Origin: Taibaiella sp.
Lineage (GTDB): Bacteria > Bacteroidota > Bacteroidia > Chitinophagales > Chitinophagaceae
Length of the DNA stretch: 6,325 bases
Assembly: GCA_019454705.1 (NCBI GenBank)
Contig: JACFNS010000156.1
Location: 1 to 6,325 of the forward strand
Direction of reading: 5' to 3'
A model generated the notes under the pieces. That model saw only the letters and a program-made list of their open reading frames with translations, was not told the origin of the DNA and searched no databases. This document shows positions 1 through 5,966 of this stretch, piece after piece. The stretch's first letter is position 1. The number at the start of each line of letters is the position of its first letter. A program made the position numbers and the translations under genes.

Positions 1-158
1 TGAGCGGGCCGGCTTGATGCTGTCGTCTTCAGCTGTCCCCTCCTCTCTCCTGCAGGCCTGTTTACGGCATTCACATCGGGGCGTGCTGTACCCTGCAGCG
101 ATGTCATTACACCACATGCCAGCAGCAACGTCACTACTCCAATCTTGTTATATTTCAT
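1..158 (-). CDS. Exported protein of unknown function (N-terminal part only)
   Basis: An open frame runs from an ATG at 158 to the window edge with no stop, giving 52 codons. The protein begins MKYNKIGVVTLLLACGVM: a short basic n-region and a hydrophobic core of about 13 residues, which reads as a signal peptide. Cleavage could follow the Gly-Thr-Ala at about residues 23-25 (signal peptidase I). Alternatively, Cys15 in LLLAC could be a lipobox cysteine, although Leu at -2 and Lys close upstream make that less typical. The visible mature part is polar and rich in Arg, Ala, Pro and Gly, and shows no recognisable domain. Another in-frame ATG at 167 would add three residues (MIP); 158 is preferred because it gives the more usual signal-peptide start. 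The gene lies 37 bp behind the receptor gene on the same strand, with no terminator visible between them, so it is probably co-transcribed and works in the cell envelope or outside. Its function cannot be named from this fragment. Confidence 0.75.
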   Translation of the reverse strand, partial: MKYNKIGVVTLLLACGVMTSLQGTARPDVNAVNRPAGERRGQLKTTASSRPA

Positions 159-195
159 CGGTATCATAACTTTATTAAGTTAAAATATTTTTTTA

Positions 196-3100
196 TTAAA
201 AATTCAGGTTAAGGCCCAGGTTAATTCTTCTTGGCAGGTTCACCCTTTCGCTACCAATTCCTATCAGGTTAGCTGAGTACAAATCAACAAATGACTGCCT
301 GTTGTACTGGTTGTTAGCGTTTTGTATACCCTGTGGGTGAGAAAGATAACCATCATCATCAGGCCTGCCGGTATAGCGGTCTACACCAAGTATATCCCTT
401 GTATTCAACAGGTTGTTGATCAATACATAAGCATTTACGTATATCTCTCTTCTAACCTTGGTTACGTCTTCATTCTTCTTACCGAAGTTCAGGCGGAAGT
501 CTTTGTCAACCCTCAGGTCTACCCAATAATGCCAGGGCAGGCGTGCGCCATTCACTTGTCCATCCACAGTGTTTGCCACGTTACGCGGTTGTGTGTACCT
601 GGTGTATGGTTCACCGCTCCTTGTCCTGAATATGAAGTTGGCACCTGCGTTTTCTAATATATGTTTGTTAGCAACTACCGGGCCTTTGCCTTTAGCATAC
701 CTGTAGTCCAGCGTAGTAACTATATTATGCCTTACGTCGTTATCCAGCGGGAATACTGTACGGATGTTAGGCAAACCGGCGCTGATGAAACCTGACAACA
801 GACCGGGAGCACTGGGCGAGCCACTGATACCTGAAGTTGGTGACGAACCCGTACCGTTAGCAAACTGCAAAGTATAAGCTATGTCCAACCTCAGGTTGCG
901 TACGCGGCGCATATCGTAGCGCAGCAACATACCTTTTGTTGTTGAGAAGTCGCGGTTGCCGAATGTATAATAAGTAGTAGGCCATGCGTACAGGTAAGGA
1001 CGTACTTGTATCATGTCCTTACGCTCTTTGTAGAAACCACTTATAGTCAAGGCGCTGTTTTCGCTCAGCTTTTGTTTGAAACCTACTTCATAGTCAAACA
1101 TTTTCTCGGGCTTCAAATCGGGGTTGTTGATAAATCCACCCTGGTTAGCAGTCAGGAAATAATAGCTTGACGCCGGGGTGAATACACCGCTTTTTGGCCT
1201 TTGTACCACTACATCGTAGTGTGCATAGAACATAGAGTTGTCAGATATAGGGAAGTTGAACAAAATACGTGGCATCACGTTGATTTGCGGCTTGTAATCC
1301 GTAAACGAAGAGTTCGGGTCAAATGTACTGTCCGTAATACGGGTATCGGGGTTCACTAAGTAAGGTTGAGGATCACGTCCACCGCTATATTGCCTCAGTG
1401 TAGTGGGGTCTTCTACCAGTCGTCCGTACGGGTCGTACCAGTCGTCACCATTCCTATAGCCTATTACACTTGGTGTAGGCGATTCATTATTATTTACATA
1501 TACTACATAATCATCGCCGATACCGCGGGGTGTGCCACCACCGTCAGAAAAGTTGTTTTTCACCCTGGGGTTGCCAAACTCATCTTTAATATTTCTGGCA
1601 TCAGCCACGCTGTTTACTTCGTACAGCGAGTATGGGTCTTTCAACACTTTGGTGTTTGCATCAAAACGCTCAACCCTCAAACCTACGTTGAAGAATATGT
1701 CCTTGAAACGGAATTTATCCAGTATATAACCTGCGATATAGTTGGGGCGGTAAGCGCCGATGTCGCGTGTATAATTGCCGTTTTCGTCTTTCTTGGTAAA
1801 GAAGTCATTGAAATTCACCTGGCCGCGCTGGCGGTTGCCTTTATAATCATAGCCATTGTAGCTCACAAACGGGTTACCGCTGTTCAGCAACTCATCAGCA
1901 TTAAACATATCCACAGAGAATGTAGACGGGTCTAACTCATCAATAGCTATATAATCTGTTACACCTTTGCCCAACCTCGACCTGAGATTTTTATCAAAGT
2001 TAGACTGGATACCAACAACTTTTCTTTCATATAATATAGTGTCATCAGGAGAAAATGTAACACCACTTCCACCAAAAATCTGCTCTTTTGTGTACCTCTG
2101 CCCATTTACTATATATACAGGATTATCCATATTCAGGCCAATATGTGTATTGGTCAACTGGCGCATATATTGCCAGATACCACCATTTGTGTTGGCACCT
2201 GACATTGCATAACCACTTTCGTTACGCTGCTGGTAATACAAACCAAATTCTATAGAGTGCCTTGTTTTACGGGGTTGCAGGTCGAAAGATGCATCCACTG
2301 TTACACCATACTGTTGTACGCCCGCCCTGCTGTAGCTGGTCTGGCTTTGTCCGGTTGTAGTGTACAATCCATATATGCTCACAGGCATTTGTCCATTTAT
2401 CAGCGCATTCCTCGCCCTGATAGTCTGTTCATTACCCGGAGAAGCGCCATCCAATTCCCTGTAATACTGGCTGGTATAGTTAGCCAGCAATGGGTTCATA
2501 TCCGACCTTTCATAAGTAGTTTGTACCGCAGCGCGGTCAACTATCAGCCTGGTACCAAATACATCCCTGTTATGATAAACACTACCAGCACTGTCTATGC
2601 CGGGTGCGTATATAGGCACATATTCTGTAGTGAACTTACCAACATAACCGTAATTGAATACATTATCCCTATGCCTGGGGTCTTCTACTATCTGGTATTC
2701 AGTTTGATAGTCTACCTGCAGTGTATAGAAAGCGTTGGTAAGGATTTGCCTTTGTTGTGTTTCCCCTTCAGCCGCAGCTTGCTGTTGTGCCGCATTTTTG
2801 CGGAAACTTTGTTGTAACCTCAGGAAACCCCTGCCGGTATAGTTTTGAACTTCAGGAATTTCATCGCGGGAGAACATTGACCATGCACGGCTATAGCTCT
2901 TAGCTTTGCTGTAGTTAAATGTACCGCCGGCGCTCAGGTTCAGGTTATCGGCCAGTTGAAAATCCAACCTGCCGGTCATACGGCCTTCAAATACATCTGC
3001 ATTTGGCCTGCGCTTGGTAATATATAAATCGTTTGCGGTAACAGTTTCTGCCCTGTTCCTGAATACAGGTACGCCCGATTGGTTAGGAACGCTTATCAAC

Positions 3101-4044
3101 GGATTTTGCCTGATTTCTTCCAGTTTTTCATCTTTCAGCTGGTACACACCATGATATTCTGGAGACCTGTCTTTATCATACCATACGTCACCCGCCAGGA
3201 AGAAACCTACAACCGGCTTTTTATTAACACTGTCTATTTTCTTTTTGAACAGGGGGCCTGATAAAGTAAAGTTACCCAGGTTGTGGCCATAGCCATCTAC
3301 AGATTTTTCCAGCAATACACTACCACGCAGCTTATCAGATACACCTTTAGTGGTAATGTTTACCACACCACCCAGGGCGTCACCATAGTTAGCCGGCAGG
3401 CCCGAGGTGATTACCTGTATCTGGTCAATGGCATTTTGAGATATATTGATACCCCTTGAACCATACACCTGCACACCATCTACTATATACAAAGTACCAT
3501 CGGTACGCGCACCCGTCATACTTACCGCACCACCATCTACTGCAGAATATGCACCTGCTGATGTAGATACCATACTGGTAGTATTACGTGTAGCCATCTG
3601 CTCTATCTCCTCAGATGTTTTAACTGTTGTACTACCTCCCTGGTATTCATCTATCAGTGGCACCTTATATTCGGTGATTACTACTTCTTCCAGTGTAGCG
3701 TCTTCCCTGGCCTGCAGTTTTACATCTACCTTGGTATTTTTACCCGGTTGCACCAATACATCCTTGGTTTGACTTTCCTTTTTACCGGGATAGTTCACCT
3801 TAACATCATAACGGCCCGGATCCAATGGCTTGATTACATAATTACCATCGAAGTCAGTGATGGTACCTCCTTTGGATATACCACCGCTGGACACCTGCAC
3901 TTGTGCATTGATGATGGGATCGCCATTCTCATCCACCACTGTACCCAGTATGGCGCCACTGGTACCTTGGGCCAGTGCCTGTCCCGCGAACCCCATAATA
4001 ACCACCACTATCAGAAAGCGTAGTAAACTTGTCATATCCTGCAT
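196..4044 (-). CDS. Oar-like TonB-dependent outer-membrane receptor with carboxypeptidase-regulatory-like N-domain
   Basis: A protein of about 1282 residues that should sit in the outer membrane as a gated beta-barrel powered by TonB-ExbB-ExbD. Its substrate is unknown. Domains, numbered from the ATG at 4044: signal peptide about 1-26 (core FLIVVVIMGFAG, cleavage near QALA/Q); carboxypeptidase-regulatory-like beta-sandwich about 30-112 (GAILGTVVDENGDPI opening, then TDFDGNYVI and the DPGRYDV strand); a TonB-box-like TLEEVVIT at about 117-124; plug about 125-234 (TLYIVDGVQV, NAIDQIQVITSG, YGDALGGVVNITTKG); and a barrel from about 240 to the end, finishing NLGLNLNF with the C-terminal Phe typical of barrel proteins. 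The plug-plus-barrel arrangement and length fit the Oar-like receptors common in Bacteroidota, not the SusC group; no SusD-like partner is visible. The frame is open back to a TTG at 4062, but that start lies 8 nt from the promoter -7 box. The ATG at 4044 gives a 26-nt spacing; the ATG at 4035 is a further option and also gives a good signal peptide. A Gln/Ala-rich insert lies at about residues 410-432. The gene appears intact. Confidence 0.93.
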   Translation of the reverse strand: MQDMTSLLRFLIVVVIMGFAGQALAQGTSGAILGTVVDENGDPIINAQVQVSSGGISKGGTITDFDGNYVIKPLDPGRYDVKVNYPGKKESQTKDVLVQPGKNTKVDVKLQAREDATLEEVVITEYKVPLIDEYQGGSTTVKTSEEIEQMATRNTTSMVSTSAGAYSAVDGGAVSMTGARTDGTLYIVDGVQVYGSRGINISQNAIDQIQVITSGLPANYGDALGGVVNITTKGVSDKLRGSVLLEKSVDGYGHNLGNFTLSGPLFKKKIDSVNKKPVVGFFLAGDVWYDKDRSPEYHGVYQLKDEKLEEIRQNPLISVPNQSGVPVFRNRAETVTANDLYITKRRPNADVFEGRMTGRLDFQLADNLNLSAGGTFNYSKAKSYSRAWSMFSRDEIPEVQNYTGRGFLRLQQSFRKNAAQQQAAAEGETQQRQILTNAFYTLQVDYQTEYQIVEDPRHRDNVFNYGYVGKFTTEYVPIYAPGIDSAGSVYHNRDVFGTRLIVDRAAVQTTYERSDMNPLLANYTSQYYRELDGASPGNEQTIRARNALINGQMPVSIYGLYTTTGQSQTSYSRAGVQQYGVTVDASFDLQPRKTRHSIEFGLYYQQRNESGYAMSGANTNGGIWQYMRQLTNTHIGLNMDNPVYIVNGQRYTKEQIFGGSGVTFSPDDTILYERKVVGIQSNFDKNLRSRLGKGVTDYIAIDELDPSTFSVDMFNADELLNSGNPFVSYNGYDYKGNRQRGQVNFNDFFTKKDENGNYTRDIGAYRPNYIAGYILDKFRFKDIFFNVGLRVERFDANTKVLKDPYSLYEVNSVADARNIKDEFGNPRVKNNFSDGGGTPRGIGDDYVVYVNNNESPTPSVIGYRNGDDWYDPYGRLVEDPTTLRQYSGGRDPQPYLVNPDTRITDSTFDPNSSFTDYKPQINVMPRILFNFPISDNSMFYAHYDVVVQRPKSGVFTPASSYYFLTANQGGFINNPDLKPEKMFDYEVGFKQKLSENSALTISGFYKERKDMIQVRPYLYAWPTTYYTFGNRDFSTTKGMLLRYDMRRVRNLRLDIAYTLQFANGTGSSPTSGISGSPSAPGLLSGFISAGLPNIRTVFPLDNDVRHNIVTTLDYRYAKGKGPVVANKHILENAGANFIFRTRSGEPYTRYTQPRNVANTVDGQVNGARLPWHYWVDLRVDKDFRLNFGKKNEDVTKVRREIYVNAYVLINNLLNTRDILGVDRYTGRPDDDGYLSHPQGIQNANNQYNRQSFVDLYSANLIGIGSERVNLPRRINLGLNLNF

Positions 4045-4070
4045 TAAATATTTATTAACCAAATGAACGG

Positions 4071-4078
4071 TAAAGATA
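4071..4078 (-). promoter_or_regulatory. Probable promoter -7 box for the TonB-dependent receptor gene
   Basis: Read on the minus strand this is TATCTTTA, matching the Bacteroidota -7 consensus TAnnTTTG at all but the last base. A weak -33 candidate, TTTT (consensus TTTG), lies 18 nt upstream at 4097-4100. The box ends 26 nt before the ATG at 4044, so the leader would be about 20 nt. This spacing argues for that ATG and against the TTG at 4062. Because the promoter lies between the dehydrogenase stop and the receptor, the receptor is probably expressed independently of rsmA. Inferred from motif match and position only. Confidence 0.55.
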
Positions 4079-4123
4079 GAAATCTTTGTTAAAAGTAAAA
4101 CGCCGATCTCTAATTTTTGTCAG

Positions 4124-4145
4124 TATAATGTTTGTTTTCATTATA
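4124..4145. repeat. AT-rich inverted repeat, 7-bp arms with 8-nt loop
   Basis: The arms tataatg (4124-4130) and cattata (4139-4145) are perfect inverted complements separated by eight bases. The repeat starts 22 bp downstream of the dehydrogenase stop codon and lies upstream of the receptor promoter. It could be a weak hairpin ending the rsmA transcript, or an operator-like site. The stem has only one G-C pair and no T-run follows on the minus strand, so it is not a convincing intrinsic terminator, and in AT-rich DNA it may be chance. Confidence 0.3.
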
Positions 4146-4167
4146 TTAAGGCTCAAGACAATACATC

Positions 4168-5103
4168 TTACTGCTTTGTGACAATTTTATTCAATAATGC
4201 TTTGCTCATTTTATACAATGCCTCTACACTGTAACCCGCTATATGGGGCGTAATTATAACCTTATCCATTGCTGCCATTTCATCAAGGTATTTCCTCATT
4301 TCAGCGCTCATGGATGTTATAGGCTCTTCCTCCCAAACGTCTATGCAGGCACCTGTTATTTTTCCGCTCAACAGCCCGTCGTACAGGGCTTTGGTGTCAA
4401 CAACCCCACCCCGCGATGTATTGATCAACACAAAGGGTTTATGCATTTTTTCCAAGAATTCTTTGTTGAAATAATGCCGGGTATCATGCTGCAGCGGCAC
4501 ATGAAAACTGACAATATCGGCCTCTTCAAATATGCGTTCAAGGCTATCACATTCTTCCATGTATTTAGGCACAGCACCCCGAACATATTTATCATACGCT
4601 AATGCCTGCACATCAAATCCGTATAACTTCCGGGCAAATGAGCTGCCCGTATGGCCAAAACCTATAATGCCAACAGTTTTCCCCTCCAACTCCACCCCAC
4701 GGTTTTCATCCCGCAGCCATATTCCGTTTTTTACTTCATTATAGCTCTTGAAAAGCTTTTTATTCAGGCTCAGCAACATACCCAGTGCATGTTCAGCCAC
4801 GGCATTACAGTTCCCCTCAGGACTGCTGTAGCAGGCTATACCTTTGTTGGCGGCATACGGCAGGTCTATCACCTCCATACCACTGCCCATACGCCCCACC
4901 CATTCCAACATCGACGCGGCATCCAACAACTCCTTATTCACTTGCAGGCGGGTAGAGGTAATGATTCCGGTGCATACCCCTACCAGGCTCATGGCTTCCT
5001 GCTGGGTTATACGCTCCATCATTATACACTCATAGCCGTTTGCTTCCAACCACCTGGTGAGGATGCTATGTACAGGTGCTGCTATCAGTACTTTCTTACT
5101 CAT
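4168..5103 (-). CDS. D-isomer-specific 2-hydroxyacid dehydrogenase (phosphoglycerate dehydrogenase-like, no ACT domain)
   Basis: A 311-residue cytoplasmic NAD(P)-dependent oxidoreductase that should interconvert a D-2-hydroxyacid and its 2-keto acid. The split substrate-binding domain is formed by about residues 1-100 and the C-terminal end, around a Rossmann nucleotide-binding domain at about 103-290. Visible motifs: GFGHTG (148-153) with an acidic residue at Asp171, expected to favour NAD over NADP; the catalytic Arg231 in NTSRGGVVD; Glu260 in DVWEEEP; and His287 in TPHIAG. All three catalytic residues are present, so the enzyme should be active. GSGMEVID near 73-80 matches the substrate-loop region of 3-phosphoglycerate dehydrogenases. 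The protein stops right after the catalytic core, so it lacks the ACT or other C-terminal domains of long SerA enzymes and the extra dimerisation domain of PdxB. The ATG at 5103 overlaps the rsmA stop as ATGA, which suggests translational coupling. Substrate candidates are 3-phosphoglycerate (serine synthesis), hydroxypyruvate/glyoxylate, or 4-phosphoerythronate; the sequence alone does not decide. Confidence 0.93.
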   Translation of the reverse strand: MSKKVLIAAPVHSILTRWLEANGYECIMMERITQQEAMSLVGVCTGIITSTRLQVNKELLDAASMLEWVGRMGSGMEVIDLPYAANKGIACYSSPEGNCNAVAEHALGMLLSLNKKLFKSYNEVKNGIWLRDENRGVELEGKTVGIIGFGHTGSSFARKLYGFDVQALAYDKYVRGAVPKYMEECDSLERIFEEADIVSFHVPLQHDTRHYFNKEFLEKMHKPFVLINTSRGGVVDTKALYDGLLSGKITGACIDVWEEEPITSMSAEMRKYLDEMAAMDKVIITPHIAGYSVEALYKMSKALLNKIVTKQ

Positions 5104-5864
5104 GAATAATACTGCTTATATAAACCCACAAAATCCGCAACGGAGAGTTGCTCCGCCCTTTTATCCATTATCGGGTCTTTGAGCGCCTCTGCCTCCAGGA
5201 TAGGTTTCAGGGCGTTTCTCAGGGTTTTGCGCCGCTGACTAAATGCTGTTTTCACCAGCATGGTAAATTTCCTTTTGTTATGGATACCATAGGGGTTGCC
5301 CGTGTTGACAAACCTCAACACCCCGCTTTTTACCTTAGGCGGTGGCGTAAAGCAGTTTTCGTGCACGTCAAACAGGTAGTCCACCTTGAAAAATGCCTGC
5401 ATCAGCACGCTGAGTATACCATATACCTTGCTGCCATGTTGCGAGTTCACCCTCAGCGCCACTTCTTTCTGAAACATACCAATTACTTCGTCCACATCCT
5501 CCTCCCATTCCAGCACCTTAAAGAGTATAGGCGAAGAAATATTATATGGAAAGTTGCCGATAATGCTGAACCGCCCCTCAAAAGGCTTTTCCGCCTTCAG
5601 TATATCCTTATGAATGATTTTACCTTTCAATACAGGGTAGGTTGCATGCAGGTATTGTATCTTCTCCTCATCCAGTTCTATGGCCTTGTAGTCTATACCC
5701 TCCTGCTCTATGATGTACTTGGTAATGGCTCCCCCGCCGGGGCCTACCTCCAGCAGTTGTATGGGCCTGCGTGCAGGTATCTGCTCCACTATCTTCATAC
5801 ACATATTTTCATCGTGCAGAAAATGTTGCCCCAGGCTCTTCTTTAATGTGTATGGCTGTTTCAA
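5100..5864 (-). CDS. rsmA: 16S rRNA (adenine(1518)-N(6)/adenine(1519)-N(6))-dimethyltransferase RsmA (KsgA)
   Basis: A 254-residue SAM-dependent methyltransferase that dimethylates two adjacent adenines in the 3'-terminal helix-45 loop of 16S rRNA, a late step of 30S subunit maturation. Motifs in order: LKKSLGQHFLHDEN (7-20), the family's N-terminal signature; SAM-binding motif I LLEVGPGGGAIT (37-48); acidic motif II AIELDE (61-66); KDIL (86-89); catalytic motif IV NFPYNIS (104-110); then FTPPPKVKS (172-180) and the basic AFSQRRKTLRNAL (207-219) of the small C-terminal domain. Length is normal for the family. The start codon must be TTG at 5864: a TAA stop lies immediately upstream in frame, and the first in-frame ATG (codon 21) would remove the conserved signature. 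The gene is the first of a two-gene operon, overlapping the dehydrogenase by 4 bp, and is preceded by a good -7 box at 5892-5899. Loss of this enzyme is classically linked to kasugamycin resistance. Confidence 0.97.
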   Translation of the reverse strand: MKQPYTLKKSLGQHFLHDENMCMKIVEQIPARRPIQLLEVGPGGGAITKYIIEQEGIDYKAIELDEEKIQYLHATYPVLKGKIIHKDILKAEKPFEGRFSIIGNFPYNISSPILFKVLEWEEDVDEVIGMFQKEVALRVNSQHGSKVYGILSVLMQAFFKVDYLFDVHENCFTPPPKVKSGVLRFVNTGNPYGIHNKRKFTMLVKTAFSQRRKTLRNALKPILEAEALKDPIMDKRAEQLSVADFVGLYKQYYS

Positions 5865-5891
5865 TTATTAACCCGTTTCAATTTCGATGGG

Positions 5892-5899
5892 CAAAGTTA
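5892..5899 (-). promoter_or_regulatory. Probable promoter -7 box for the rsmA-dehydrogenase operon
   Basis: The minus strand reads TAACTTTG, an exact match to the Bacteroidota -7 consensus TAnnTTTG. It ends 27 nt before the TTG start of rsmA, giving an expected leader of about 20 nt. No clear TTTG-like -33 element is seen at the usual distance of about 19 nt, so the promoter may be weak or depend on other contacts. Identified by motif and position only. Confidence 0.6.
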
Positions 5900-5932
5900 G
5901 GTTTAAACAGGGCAACCTATTACCTTGCGCCC

Positions 5933-5940
5933 TAACTTTG
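5933..5940 (+). promoter_or_regulatory. Probable promoter -7 box for the leucyl aminopeptidase gene
   Basis: TAACTTTG matches the Bacteroidota TAnnTTTG consensus exactly and ends 26 nt before the ATG at 5967. As with rsmA, the -33 region holds no clear TTTG. The leader between box and ATG is AT-rich and has no Shine-Dalgarno sequence, as is usual in this phylum. Confidence 0.6.
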
Positions 5941-5966
5941 TGCAACATATTTTATAATACTTACAG

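Larger units (their letters stand above)
5892..5940. repeat. Inverted repeat formed by two divergent promoter boxes
   Basis: The arms caaagttagg (5892-5901) and cctaactttg (5931-5940) are perfect 10-bp inverted complements, 29 bp apart. They contain the -7 boxes of rsmA and of the aminopeptidase gene, so much of the symmetry follows from two copies of one promoter motif. The identity extends past the consensus: the two variable positions are the same and two G/C bases outside the box also match. Inside the arms are the 8-bp palindrome gtttaaac (5901-5908) and a looser pair gggcaa (5910-5915) / ttgcgccc (5925-5932). A shared regulator site is possible but not shown. Confidence 0.45.

Noticed and set aside
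1..158. Exported protein as a definite lipoprotein
   Set aside because: LLLAC is only a partial lipobox (Leu at -2, Lys close upstream) and the hydrophobic stretch continues past the Cys, so signal peptidase I cleavage is at least as likely.
1366..1935. A 189-codon plus-strand open frame inside the receptor gene
   Set aside because: It is antisense to the receptor barrel; the Ile/Val/Tyr-rich product reflects the reversed barrel codons, and no leader or domain supports it. The same holds for the open frame at 2257-2817 and other shorter ones.
196..4044. Receptor as a SusC-type glycan importer
   Set aside because: No SusD-like gene is visible; the 37-bp-distant downstream gene does not show a typical SusD N-terminus, and the barrel resembles Oar-like receptors.
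4045..4062. Receptor start at TTG 4062, giving 1288 residues
   Set aside because: It would lie almost at the expected transcription start, it adds six residues ahead of a better signal peptide, and ATG codons are available at 4044 and 4035.
4124..4145. Inverted repeat as an intrinsic terminator of the rsmA operon
   Set aside because: The stem is 7 bp with a single G-C pair and no T-run follows on the minus strand; kept only as a repeat.
5148..5846. A 232-codon open frame on the plus strand opposite rsmA
   Set aside because: It lies wholly antisense to a clearly conserved gene, has no family resemblance and has His/Leu/Tyr-rich shadow composition, so it is a by-product of rsmA codon use.
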